In this document: piece after piece, positions 52,601 to 61,116 of the stretch
Numbering within the stretch: position 1 is the first letter of the stretch
Layout: every line of letters starts with the position of its first letter
Assembly: GCA_029242715.1 (NCBI GenBank)
Contig: JAQWTL010000020.1
Coordinates: forward strand, 310,001-374,000
Direction: 5' to 3'
From: Phycisphaerales bacterium
Lineage (GTDB): Bacteria > Planctomycetota > Phycisphaerae > Phycisphaerales > SM1A02
Length of the DNA: 64,000 nt
Made by a program: the position numbers and the translations under genes
Notes under the pieces: generated by a model
Told to the model about the DNA's origin: nothing
What the model saw: only the letters and a program-made list of their open reading frames with translations
Database searches by the model: none

Positions 52601-54754
52601 TGCAGCTTCGATGACTGCCAAGTGCGTCTCCGCTGCTTCCAGATCCTCTTCTGCGTTGGCTTCTATTACCAATCTATTGCGCAAACGAACCAACGATCGC
52701 AGGTTCTCATAGATCATGGCATCGCGTTCGAGAGGATCAGCGTATCGGTCTTCGCAATAAAGCTTGATCCCTTCAATAGGATCGCCATAACGAACCCTGA
52801 GCAACTTGAGCCTGGAGTTCGTCGGCTGCCGATCAATGGCTTGCTCTATCAATTCGACCGACTTTTTCTCATCGCCAGCAAGCGAAGAAACATGGGCTAA
52901 CGCGACAAGGATTCTCACATCATTCTCGCCTGTCTCTACATTCTGCAAGGCGGCATACGCGGCCTCAGTATCTTCATTCTTCAAGGCCGCATCTGCCTTT
53001 GAGAGCGCAATGAGAATCGGGTCATTGACGTTCGCCGGCAATTCGCCTCCATCTGCAGCCAGGACCCTCAGCGACTGAAATGCACTACTCAGGATCGGAT
53101 TGCGTTCAATGACTTTTGACGGAAGTCGCTCAAACAATTCAACACCCTTTTCGGGCTGACGATTCCTGCCGTACATCTCGGCAAGCGCGAGGTAGTTCCG
53201 AAGGTCGTTTGGATACTCCGCGATGGCCGATTTGAGTCTTTCCTCGGCAAGCCCCTGCTGGCCGTTTTCTTCAAGCGCAAGAGCACCTAGACGAATGATC
53301 ATCGCATCCGGTGTCTTTGCAGCCATGACCCGTTCAAATAGCGGCGCTGCTTCAGACCATCTGCGATCTGCAACAGCTATTTTTCCTTTGCTCTCAAGGA
53401 TGAAGGGATGCGTTTCATCAGCAAGGATGTCTTCAAGCAGCACCTTGGCTTCAATCATCTTCTCATAGGCTGCTTCGCGATCCTCATAATCAGCCGTGTT
53501 ATAAAGTTGATAGAGGTTGTCGAATGCAAGCTTTGCCGCCAGGATCCGGTAACTCCACTGCGTTCGTGCCTCCAGCGAAACTGGCTTGGAAGACGCGTTA
53601 AGAAGATCCATTGCTGCAGCAAGAGATTCCTCGTACCCACCTTCCATGTGACGACTTCGAGCCAGGCCGTACATAAGCCTGTCATTGTCAGGATTACGTT
53701 CGAGCGCTGCTTCCAGCAAGGTCGCCGCACGGGCGTCGCCCTCAAACGCATCAACCAGCCTGAGATACCGAACCAGATCCATGACAACATGAATGTCATC
53801 TAGAGAATTCTCATTGATGATTGTTTCAGCATCCGCAAGTGCTTCGATGACAGCATCACGCAAACGATCCAGTTCCTCTTTGGAAACAGCCCCGGGGTCC
53901 CTGAGGTTCTTGCCCAGATGCCAGAGCTGATCGACATACGTATCCCGAAGCACCTCAAGAACCGTCCAGACTCCCTGTGGATTGGTCTCAATCGCCTTGG
54001 CAAAGGTTTCCTTGGCAAGCTTGAGATTCTTTTCTTCTTGTGCGTATCTGCTCTCGAGCCCAAGACGCCTTGCGACAGCCATACGACCAAAGGCCAGTTT
54101 GGCCCACCCGACATCACTGTCAGGCACAAGCTCGACATGTTTCTCAAGATCATCCTCGCCAGGGAACCGGATATTGCCCAGTCCGTCGATGTTGTCGGTC
54201 AATTGCTCGTCCTGAAGCCGAAGCGTGCTGATACCTCTCAGGAAATAGGCACGGGCAACCAACTCATTCTCGACGGTTGATTGCTGGATCAGAATGTCCG
54301 AAAGTTCACCAAGCAATCTCCAGAACATGACTTCATTCGTCAGAGTTGCCGCGAGGTAATGCTCCTCGAGAACCTGACTTGCCCGAGCCTCCTCCTCGCC
54401 AACAGGCGCATGCAGGGCAGCCTGCTTCATCAAAGCCAACTGTCGCTGGTACATGATGCGAGCCTGTTCAGGTGTTTCCGGAACTCGCTTGCTCCAGACT
54501 TCAAGAAGCCTGGTGATCGCCTCATTGTTACCCGGCTGCTTTGTCAATACTCGACCGTAGTAACCAGCCGCCTTCTTCCAGTCCTGTGCAGCGTAATACT
54601 CGTTCGCCGTTCGAAGATTGCGTTCTACGCTTCCTCGCAGACGAAGGAATAGAAGCCCTCCAACAATCACGCAGGCAATGAGTGCCAGGAGACCGATGAT
54701 TGACAGGAGACGGAAGTTAACCTTTGTTTTCGATTTCGCCTTGCCGTATGCCAT
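49661..54754 (-). CDS. Very large membrane-anchored TPR protein of the exosortase locus
   Basis: A 1697-residue protein. A short basic N-terminus and one membrane segment (about 18-40, LLSIIGLLALIACVIVGG) are followed almost entirely by TPR-like helix pairs, for example ALNNYAYLLSTLRGQPAEAL near the C-terminus. It resembles in position PrsT, the TPR protein of PEP-CTERM exopolysaccharide loci, but is about twice that size and has a membrane anchor rather than a lipobox. ATG 54754 gives a sensible N-terminus; the frame extends to 54835 inside the exosortase gene. It probably scaffolds the polysaccharide synthesis or export complex. Confidence 0.88.
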   Translation of the reverse strand: MAYGKAKSKTKVNFRLLSIIGLLALIACVIVGGLLFLRLRGSVERNLRTANEYYAAQDWKKAAGYYGRVLTKQPGNNEAITRLLEVWSKRVPETPEQARIMYQRQLALMKQAALHAPVGEEEARASQVLEEHYLAATLTNEVMFWRLLGELSDILIQQSTVENELVARAYFLRGISTLRLQDEQLTDNIDGLGNIRFPGEDDLEKHVELVPDSDVGWAKLAFGRMAVARRLGLESRYAQEEKNLKLAKETFAKAIETNPQGVWTVLEVLRDTYVDQLWHLGKNLRDPGAVSKEELDRLRDAVIEALADAETIINENSLDDIHVVMDLVRYLRLVDAFEGDARAATLLEAALERNPDNDRLMYGLARSRHMEGGYEESLAAAMDLLNASSKPVSLEARTQWSYRILAAKLAFDNLYQLYNTADYEDREAAYEKMIEAKVLLEDILADETHPFILESKGKIAVADRRWSEAAPLFERVMAAKTPDAMIIRLGALALEENGQQGLAEERLKSAIAEYPNDLRNYLALAEMYGRNRQPEKGVELFERLPSKVIERNPILSSAFQSLRVLAADGGELPANVNDPILIALSKADAALKNEDTEAAYAALQNVETGENDVRILVALAHVSSLAGDEKKSVELIEQAIDRQPTNSRLKLLRVRYGDPIEGIKLYCEDRYADPLERDAMIYENLRSLVRLRNRLVIEANAEEDLEAAETHLAVIEAAEKVMVDYRTSADEAVDTVAGAYIGRFEELLIAGKYDEARAMLPMARENNFDGAEGNLAEARLEMSIAKLLADEGKDNMEQVNRGIAASQRAAELAPWSDLAWRTLGWGNELKGNMAESERAYGESFRRNPKNAATFQKYVMLMLRPEGDSGRALGALREHAPSFEDDNLIQDLWLEVEARYGEPAIAYVKRKQIWDENPEDRNNALRLAAFLATVEPSVDLILTDDGRRTINSRQWLGLTASGQSELLGKLQARWDKIMDQILVQIENQEDADFSQAVLHARVYVDRQQVDKAVATLRRFLRTQSDQDNQAYQAIAAAQFLIDSERHIEAAQLLSEAIDTQSKSKEIDEALGSMYYARGLYIEAIKHLTQALDSPEPRLSTRYRLIESYLRTQQFEEGRRQLQLLREMGGSPYEVAMLDAFLSNRESILAGAEGDASMEQAATQQYRDHLKAAIGINPDIARPYELLVNSLLSEYLKSGQAALLEEANRVIDTASPIVKKSELLMLAQVELNQAENKSRQAVLAMEEFLRANPAARSIRERLIVVHNDMGNSDKAMDTIKTAIVLYPEDSQWHTLLGEFLENEGDVDGATSAYIAAFNLEPTRRLLGRLNDVTRSAEKWDHEAVLAMIQKHQRMLEVSPLLQTIHAKALARIRANSQARNRIRESRQNYLIAVRQESLPPAVLPVWYEDLQVVFAEEDPMAGEAFALDLIEGEPTLDDYSGMAMYWARWNSPETWEKSIARQKEGVKLAEMTNSDRLVEMLSRLGSIELSAGRDDEAEKTFGRIVELRPDDTMALNNYAYLLSTLRGQPAEALPYAKKAIRLSPENPAIIDTMATIQSMLGNYDAALTGRLKQLEYQPKNPELMGQIAMLYLDHSPTPEKALGFAEQASKLRPRDPILLDVEGWAAFKSGRVAKGEDLVLQSIRRQPTAIAHLHLAEIYLTQNRVEKAREQLRLALDIADDDAIKTQVEQIQDRISASK

Positions 54755-54773
54755 GTTCTTCTCTCTTGAAACG

Positions 54774-56720
54774 TCAGGCTGAATCTTTCTCAGACTCGGC
54801 CGACACTTCGACCCAGTCCGGAAGGACTCTTGCAATCTCGGGAATCATAGGTTCCAGGAAGGATGTCGCCACTTCAATGAACTCCTCCAGAGAGAGGGGT
54901 TCATTTGTGACTGCCAGAATCTGCACCTTACAGAAATAGGCCTTCTTGTCCTCGGGCTTAAAAGCGAGCAATTTGACCCCCCAGGGGTCCGGGGTCACAC
55001 GCCCATTGGCAATGAAAAAATACCCGGCAAATACGGACAAGTTCGGATTAGTTGGATCACCAAACTCAGTTGTTCGAAGCTTGAAATCACCGACGGGGAG
55101 TCTGGCCTGCTCTGCCTTGCCCTGGGGCCTCTTAACGGTCGCCATACGATAGGGCTCACCATCAAGCATGTTTTCTTCGTCCAGGAACCATTCTTCCTCA
55201 TTGATTTCCAGCAGACAGTTGAGAGGCTCAGGTTGTTCTTGAGTCAATCCACCCGCCACAAGGCATCTGTCAGGAACATGCGGAATGGTGTCTATGTGAC
55301 CTGTGTAATAAGCGATATGTAATTGCAATGAAGGAAGCGTGGAATCATCGACATTGTCATAACGTCGAGTGAGATAGAGTTCTGTTCCAAGTTCCTCAAC
55401 ACCTGATTCGTCCATTCGTTGTTCGCTTAACCGCGATGCACTCCAGGATCCCACCGTATAAGGAATGGAATCCAGTGAATATCTGGGCGCCACTGGCTCC
55501 TTCTCAAGGTGGACGCCCAGAGCCTGGGCAGCCAACTGAAAAGCGGCTCCTCCCACAACCAATACGATTACTGAGACTACAAATGCCAGTCGTGTACGGG
55601 ATCCGAACCGGATCTCGCACCTTTCCTCGACAACGGCAACTTCACCATCTTCCTCATCTGTGATGATGCTGTTGAGAACCCACATGATTCCGAGATACAC
55701 GAAAAAAGCAGGAATCAACCAAAGCAGACCGACCATGGTGTGGAAATCGCCTGCTGCAAAATCCGTATCCCTTGTCGAGAGAACTCCCAGCGTCATGACG
55801 CGAAGAATATTGACGAAGACCGCTGTCGGAATCGCCAACAAGACAAGCAATGACCGCTGGATCATCACCCAGATCACAAGCATTGCTCGTCGCCTAGTAC
55901 TGGCGCCGATCGATTGACGCCTGCCAACAACTCTGGCAAACATGCGACGGAAGAAGACTCGCAGTGTCAGAAAAGGGTATTGCGTCCGGTAGGAGAAGCC
56001 GGCATAGGCCATTGCGACACCCAGAGCCAGGAAGGCCACGAGCATTCGCATCCCGGAACAGGCCTCGGCAATGTTCACGGGGATCATCTCTCCCTGATGG
56101 AAGATCTGCAGGGTGTTCCCCGATCGCTCTACATCAAAACCAATCAATGAAAGTCCGTAGTAGGAGCCAACAGCTGCAATGTCCTGCAGGCGATACGTGA
56201 TGACTTCCAGAAAAACATCTGAGACTGTCTGCCCGAAGACGATGAGATACAGCGTGGGAAACCACAGCCATCGCATGGCGCGCCAGCCACAGAAGAAGAG
56301 AACCAACCCGAACAAAGTCACGCCCACACCAAATCCCATGATGTTGTGGTGACGAAGCATCATTGGCCCAAGGCCACTGATGCTATAGATTCCCATGCCT
56401 GCAATGATGAGCAGCAAGCCGGTCCAGGCGGTTCGGAATGGTTCAGCAAAGATCTTCTGACGATTCAGGTAAACAAACCAGCCCGCAATAAACGGGATGA
56501 CAAGCGTATGTCCCCAGTCTGCCTGCTCCTGAAGCGCCCACCTGAACTGCCTGTTCAGAAAAGACCAGAAGAGCCAGATGAAAATCGCCAACACTGCCAG
56601 GAACGCACCAGCCATAACCGGATTGAATCCCGGCCGTTCCTGGGTCGTATTGGATGATCCGGGCATTGGTGCTGTCGAAGTACTCATGTGCTTATCATGT
56701 GCAAGTGGCGACGGGAACAT
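54774..56720 (-). CDS. Exosortase fused to an EpsI-type domain
   Basis: A 648-residue membrane protein. The N-terminal exosortase part (about 35-350) has eight or more membrane segments and the catalytic residues Cys221 (IAEACSGMRML), Arg307 (VNILRVMTLG) and His327 (DFHTMVGLLWL). The C-terminal part (about 375-640) has one membrane segment and an EpsI domain with HVPDRCLVAGG. Exosortases cut PEP-CTERM proteins at the outer face of the membrane and move them on; EpsI accompanies polysaccharide export. ATG 56720 or 56687 may be the start. A candidate substrate is at 24205. Confidence 0.92.
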   Translation of the reverse strand: MFPSPLAHDKHMSTSTAPMPGSSNTTQERPGFNPVMAGAFLAVLAIFIWLFWSFLNRQFRWALQEQADWGHTLVIPFIAGWFVYLNRQKIFAEPFRTAWTGLLLIIAGMGIYSISGLGPMMLRHHNIMGFGVGVTLFGLVLFFCGWRAMRWLWFPTLYLIVFGQTVSDVFLEVITYRLQDIAAVGSYYGLSLIGFDVERSGNTLQIFHQGEMIPVNIAEACSGMRMLVAFLALGVAMAYAGFSYRTQYPFLTLRVFFRRMFARVVGRRQSIGASTRRRAMLVIWVMIQRSLLVLLAIPTAVFVNILRVMTLGVLSTRDTDFAAGDFHTMVGLLWLIPAFFVYLGIMWVLNSIITDEEDGEVAVVEERCEIRFGSRTRLAFVVSVIVLVVGGAAFQLAAQALGVHLEKEPVAPRYSLDSIPYTVGSWSASRLSEQRMDESGVEELGTELYLTRRYDNVDDSTLPSLQLHIAYYTGHIDTIPHVPDRCLVAGGLTQEQPEPLNCLLEINEEEWFLDEENMLDGEPYRMATVKRPQGKAEQARLPVGDFKLRTTEFGDPTNPNLSVFAGYFFIANGRVTPDPWGVKLLAFKPEDKKAYFCKVQILAVTNEPLSLEEFIEVATSFLEPMIPEIARVLPDWVEVSAESEKDSA

Positions 56721-56769
56721 GTAGATTCCGTCGGTAAGCCGAACGATCGCATGTGTTCCAGCCTAGAAA

Positions 56770-58308
56770 TCACCGGTTGCCGACGTTCGAAGGTGGTGCC
56801 CCGAATACATCGTTTCCGAAATTCCGATCCAACAGGAATGCGAAGCCGTAGTTGGCACGCAGTCCATTACGAAGGATGGCCAGTGGGTAGGCCAGGAAAT
56901 TGGTTCCGATGATGATGTGGTCATTGGGTTTCAGGTAGATGTCCGGCTCTGTACGACGCCGGATGGCTGCCAGGTTCAGTCGAATTGTTGCTTCGCGGTG
57001 TTCGCCGACCTCCCTGACGAGGTCAACCCGCTCAGGAATAGCCAGGGCACTCAAACCACCGGCTGCTGCAATCAGACGACTGAGGGTCAACTCATCTGTA
57101 GCAGGCAGGTTGTAGACACCCGGCCGGAGAATTTCACCATCGATGTAAACAATGCCAACTGGTGGACCATCAACGTAAATCTGGTCACCAGGTCGAATCA
57201 CGATGTTGTAGCTGTTGTCCCCATGGCTCAGACGCTTGTAGGGGATCTCGATCACGCGTTCCAGGACCAGGTCCAGGGGCTGCTTGGCGGCATTGGCAAC
57301 TGCCTGCTTGCCTTGCTTGGTAGCAGTGCTGCGAACACGAACCCATTCCTTGCGTTCTGGAATGTAGATGTAGGCATTATCTGAATCAGGGATCTCCACC
57401 TGTTCATCATTGACGTCATCAACGTCAACGGCCTGGGGCTTCTGCACCGAAGGCGAAAGTACATCATCAATGTCGACAATCGGCTCATCCTGAGGCATCC
57501 ATGCCGCTGGGCTTGATGACCTGTTGTTGTTCAGCTGATTGATCAAGGTCTCGATATCAACTGCAGGCTGAGCACTGCTGGATGTGGACTGCGTGGTACT
57601 CCTACCCGAATCTGGAGCAGCAATCATCTCACGTTCGTAATGAGGCTTGTATTCATCCGCCAGGTGAACCTGTCGGATGACATAGATCTTGTCGGTGCTC
57701 AAAGGAGGGCCACCAGCCATGGCCAAAGCATCAAGCAACCTGAGGCCGGGATCCTGCAATGTAAAACGGCCGGGCTGACCAATGTGCCCATACATCGTGT
57801 AGGTCAATGATCCCGCCTCGACAATGTCGACCGAGGCAGTGGGATTGGGCATGTGGTTTTTCGCCAGACCCGCAAGCAGACTATCTTGGAACTGCTTCAC
57901 GGTCATGCCTGCAGCCCGAAGCGTGCCTACCTCAGGAATACTGACATCACCCGAGGGATCCACTCGCCTTGAGAACGGGAAGAATGCGCCTCGTTGGTAG
58001 AGCTCGTAGATTTCGATCTGAAGCGTATCTCCTGGCACGATCGTGTAGGAGAGATTGCCAGGCATGAGATCTTCCGGCGTCACACCAGTGGTCTGTCCCC
58101 AAAGATCACCACCTGGCTCGATGGCATCAATCCGTGTCAGGATTGGCATCGTGGTGGGAGCCGTCGTGAATCGGCCAGTCCTTGATGGGTCAAACCAGGA
58201 GTTGATCTCGCATCCTGTTGAAAGAATGACAAACGCAAGAATTGCGCTCAGGGGCAGGCCCCTGGCGATGATCTTGGCACTTGTTCTGCCGTCTCTCCGA
58301 CGCAGCAC
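56770..58308 (-). CDS. Polysaccharide export lipoprotein (Wza family)
   Basis: A 512-residue outer-membrane export protein. The lipobox is FVILSTGC (Cys near residue 33). The Poly_export domain follows (about 85-170; YTIVPGDTLQIEIYELY), with SLBB domains around 175-215 and 370-470. A 100-residue acidic, Ser/Asp-rich insertion (about 230-330) separates them, which is unusual for Wza. The start is a GTG at 58308 with GGAGGAG upstream. It is the first gene of the exopolysaccharide operon. Confidence 0.92.
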   Translation of the reverse strand: MLRRRDGRTSAKIIARGLPLSAILAFVILSTGCEINSWFDPSRTGRFTTAPTTMPILTRIDAIEPGGDLWGQTTGVTPEDLMPGNLSYTIVPGDTLQIEIYELYQRGAFFPFSRRVDPSGDVSIPEVGTLRAAGMTVKQFQDSLLAGLAKNHMPNPTASVDIVEAGSLTYTMYGHIGQPGRFTLQDPGLRLLDALAMAGGPPLSTDKIYVIRQVHLADEYKPHYEREMIAAPDSGRSTTQSTSSSAQPAVDIETLINQLNNNRSSSPAAWMPQDEPIVDIDDVLSPSVQKPQAVDVDDVNDEQVEIPDSDNAYIYIPERKEWVRVRSTATKQGKQAVANAAKQPLDLVLERVIEIPYKRLSHGDNSYNIVIRPGDQIYVDGPPVGIVYIDGEILRPGVYNLPATDELTLSRLIAAAGGLSALAIPERVDLVREVGEHREATIRLNLAAIRRRTEPDIYLKPNDHIIIGTNFLAYPLAILRNGLRANYGFAFLLDRNFGNDVFGAPPSNVGNR

Positions 58309-58476
58309 TCGCGAACTCCTCCTAGGCCAACTATCTGGCCCATTGACACCTACTCAGTTTCCACTTCTCCAGAGCCGGAGAGTGGACCCGGATGCCAAAT
58401 GTACTCTACGCAGCCCATTCAGGCCGGTTCAAGGGTTTCCATCATCGACCTGATCTAATAAGGATGTTGATAATCA

Positions 58477-58506
58477 AACCCGCCAATCATTCAGAAAAGG
58501 CGGGTT
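58477..58506. promoter_or_regulatory. Hairpin in the wza-lipA divergent region
   Basis: AACCCGCC (58477-58484) pairs with GGCGGGTT (58499-58506) around a 14-base loop, about 35 bases upstream of lipA. No T run follows on either strand. It may be a leader hairpin or a protein-binding site. The rest of the 58309-58540 gap shows nothing else I can call. Confidence 0.4.
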
Positions 58507-58540
58507 CTCTCCAGCTTCCCACCCAGATAAACTCTGTCAG

Positions 58541-59614
58541 ATGACTACCGCCTCCTCCAACCCGGCCGAAGCCCGTCATCCACGCCCTCTGGGCGGGGAT
58601 ACCGCCAGGCAACATGCGAGAGACCAGGTGGTCAGCCTGAGTGGAATGGTCCTTAATAATGAGCCGGATACCCCCCACCAGCTCTCGATTGGCAAAAAAC
58701 CAGCCTGGATTCGAGCCAAAGCCCCGGGAGGAGAAGCCTTCCGTGAAACAAAGGCCTTGATCGAGGCCCATGGGCTTCACACCGTCTGCCAGGAAGCTTC
58801 ATGCCCCAATATCGGGGAATGCTGGAGCCGCGGAACGGCCACAATCATGATTCTGGGTGATACATGCACCAGATCCTGTGGCTTCTGCAACATCAAGACG
58901 GGGCGGCCTGCAGAAACTGATCTTGATGAGCCCAGGCGAGTAGCCGAGTTGCTCTCCCGCATTCCTCTTAAGCATGTAGTGATCACATCAGTTGACCGTG
59001 ATGATCTCCCGGATGGAGGTGCGGCCATCTGGGCCGAGACGATCCACCGGGTTCATGAAGCCTGCCCCAACATGTCGGTAGAGGTCCTTGTCGGAGATTT
59101 CAAGGGATCCAAGCAGGACCTGGAGCTTGTCATCGAGGCTCGCCCTGAAATCCTTGCCCACAACATGGAAACCGTCCGACGAATGCACCCCGCCGTGAGG
59201 CCTCAGGCAGATTACGATCGTTCACTGCAGGTGCTGGGTTGGATCAGGGACTCGGGCCTTGTATCCAAGACAAGCATCATGGTCGGGATCGGGGAAACGG
59301 ATGAAGAAGTGGATGGCATCCTGTCTGATATTCGGGCCGTTGCTGGAACCGACATCCTGACGATCGGCCAGTACCTCCAACCGACTCGCAACCACCTCCC
59401 GATTGATCGGTGGGTACACCCGGATCAGTTCAATGCCTATCGACAACAAGGGCTGTCCCTGGGCTTCAAGGTCGTTGAGTCCGGGCCGTTGGTCCGCAGT
59501 TCCTACCATGCCGAAGAACAGGCCAGGCAACTTTCACCGGATGCTCGAGAAACAGCAACGGCCATGGAAGCCATCTTGTCCCATGCACGGGGCGGCCGCA
59601 TCGCTTCGAACTGA
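58541..59614 (+). CDS. lipA: Lipoyl synthase (radical SAM)
   Basis: Inserts two sulfur atoms into octanoyl groups bound to lipoyl domains. The 357-residue protein carries both clusters: the auxiliary one in CQEASCPNIGECW and the radical-SAM CxxxCxxC in CTRSCGFCNI, with the C-terminal RSSYHAEEQ Ser ligand. It has an N-terminal extension of about 35-40 residues; the true start could be ATG 58646. No ribosome binding site is evident before 58541. LipB is not in the window. Confidence 0.95.
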   Translation: MTTASSNPAEARHPRPLGGDTARQHARDQVVSLSGMVLNNEPDTPHQLSIGKKPAWIRAKAPGGEAFRETKALIEAHGLHTVCQEASCPNIGECWSRGTATIMILGDTCTRSCGFCNIKTGRPAETDLDEPRRVAELLSRIPLKHVVITSVDRDDLPDGGAAIWAETIHRVHEACPNMSVEVLVGDFKGSKQDLELVIEARPEILAHNMETVRRMHPAVRPQADYDRSLQVLGWIRDSGLVSKTSIMVGIGETDEEVDGILSDIRAVAGTDILTIGQYLQPTRNHLPIDRWVHPDQFNAYRQQGLSLGFKVVESGPLVRSSYHAEEQARQLSPDARETATAMEAILSHARGGRIASN

Positions 59615-59716
59615 TCACCTCTTACAAACCGCATGAACCCTCCTGAAAGACCTCTGAATGAGGGCTGAGGGCGTATGGCCGCTTGACCCGACAGCAGTTG
59701 GAATCGACGTTGCGGC

Positions 59717-60034
59717 ATGATCCATGACCAATCGATGTCCAGGGTGCCAAGAAGCGCCCCGGTAGAAGAACGCCGTGAATGCACTCGACAAGCAACGGAA
59801 CGAGAATTATTGATTACCTGGCACCATGATCCGAGCCAGGGCGTCCGCTACGGGCTTGTCAACGAGAGCCTGGGAGGCTGCCTGATCGTCAGCAGCGTAC
59901 CCCTGATAGACGGAATGACTGGAACCGTGCTCGCACGAATACCCTCCAAGGGGCATCGCTCATCATCTGTTGTTGTTGCCTGGTCCAGGCAAGTGAACGG
60001 GCGGTGGCATGTCGGCTTGCGATTCCTCACCTGA
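59717..60034 (+). CDS. PilZ-domain protein, probable c-di-GMP receptor
   Basis: A 105-residue single-domain protein. The two c-di-GMP binding motifs of PilZ are present: RxxxR in RRECTR near residues 19-24 and [DN]xSxxG in NESLGG near residues 49-54, followed by a beta strand pattern ending in WHVGLRFL. It has no other domain, so it should work through a partner. It lies 100 bases after lipA and is convergent with the sigma factor gene 31 bases away. Confidence 0.82.
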   Translation: MIHDQSMSRVPRSAPVEERRECTRQATERELLITWHHDPSQGVRYGLVNESLGGCLIVSSVPLIDGMTGTVLARIPSKGHRSSSVVVAWSRQVNGRWHVGLRFLT

Positions 60035-60065
60035 GGAAATGGTCATATCCACGGTAGATGTGAAA

Positions 60066-60962
60066 TCAGCTGGCCTGCTTCCGTTGATCCTTGAGCGACT
60101 GGCTAACCACCTGCATCGCCGCACGGTCCCTGAATGCCTCTCGAAGTCTTTCGAGTGCAGCCTGCTCTATCTGCCGGACTCGTTCTCGTGTGAGGCCAAC
60201 CTCGAGACCTGCTTCCTTGAGGGTTAATGGCGTGCGGCCATCCAATCCGAATCGCATCCTGATGACTCGCGCCGCCATGGGATCGAATGCCGAAATGAGT
60301 TTCCTCATCTTCTGCATGTCTTCACATCGCTCTGCGATCGTTGGACCCGACTCGAAGAGATCATCAGCCTGCATATCGATTTCACGGACGCTGCCAACCT
60401 CCTCGGAAGCTGATCCTGTCGGGATGGACTTGGTCATCGCCATGGTTCTCTGGATGATGCGAAGCTTGCTCCTTGGAACATTCATGGCATCAGCCAGTTC
60501 CTCTGCTGTTGGAGATCGATCCAGTTGAATCTCCAGCTCCCGGACCGTCCGATCCCAGGCTGCCATGCGTTGTCGCATGTAACTGGGGACATGAAGGTGC
60601 TGGCCGAATTCAATCACCGCCTGCTTGATCGTCTTGCGGATCCACCAGGTCGCATAGGTCGAGAAACGGTTGCCCAGTGCTGGGTCAAATCGTTCTACCG
60701 CCCTGATCAGGCCGATATTGCCTTCATTGATGAGATCCTGAAGGGCCATTCCCGTCCGAAGATTCTGCTTGGCAATACTGACCACCAAACGAAGATTGGC
60801 CTGAATCATGTTGCGTTTGCACTCGTGGCACTCATCATTGAGCACCCCCCAGGCAAGCACCTTTTCTTCCTCGGCAGTCAGAAGAGGAATTCGGCTGATC
60901 TCATCGAGATACAGTTCAAGATCGCTGCGAACGTGAGTATGTCCCATATGGCAGGTATCCAT
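60066..60962 (-). CDS. RNA polymerase sigma-70 family factor (group 2-like)
   Basis: A 298-residue sigma factor. It has region 1.2 (DLELYLDEISRIPLLTAEEE), region 2 with the core-binding and -10 recognition helices (NLRLVVSIAKQNL; FSTYATWWIRKTIKQAV), region 3 (TAEELADAMNVP) and region 4 with a helix-turn-helix near the C-terminus (EVGLTRERVRQIEQAALERL). It lacks the long region 1.1 and non-conserved insert of the main RpoD, so it is probably an alternative, possibly stress-related, factor. ATG 60962 or ATG 60947 could be the start. An inverted repeat overlaps the first start codon. Confidence 0.93.
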   Translation of the reverse strand: MDTCHMGHTHVRSDLELYLDEISRIPLLTAEEEKVLAWGVLNDECHECKRNMIQANLRLVVSIAKQNLRTGMALQDLINEGNIGLIRAVERFDPALGNRFSTYATWWIRKTIKQAVIEFGQHLHVPSYMRQRMAAWDRTVRELEIQLDRSPTAEELADAMNVPRSKLRIIQRTMAMTKSIPTGSASEEVGSVREIDMQADDLFESGPTIAERCEDMQKMRKLISAFDPMAARVIRMRFGLDGRTPLTLKEAGLEVGLTRERVRQIEQAALERLREAFRDRAAMQVVSQSLKDQRKQAS

Positions 60963-60976
60963 GCACGTGACGTGCA
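60962..60976. promoter_or_regulatory. Perfect inverted repeat at the sigma factor start codon
   Basis: TGCACGT (60962-60968) and ACGTGCA (60970-60976) form a seven-base perfect inverted repeat around one G, and its edge is the first base of the ATG start codon. It could be an operator or, less likely with so short a loop, an mRNA hairpin. No ribosome binding site is seen here. The gap up to 61116 holds nothing else I can call. Confidence 0.45.
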
Positions 60977-61116
60977 GGGTGGCGGTGGTTCGTTTGTGAA
61001 CGAGTGTTTAGAGGCGTGTTGAGAAGTCGCGGATTGGTCGCTCCGCAGCCTTCTTACGCCGGGGGACATCTCGGGTTCGAATGTATCCAACGGATTAACG
61101 AGTGATGGCCAGAACC

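Noticed and set aside
61071-61084. GGTTCGAAT resembling a tRNA T-loop
   Set aside because: The flanking bases cannot form the five-base T stem, and no acceptor or anticodon stem is found nearby.
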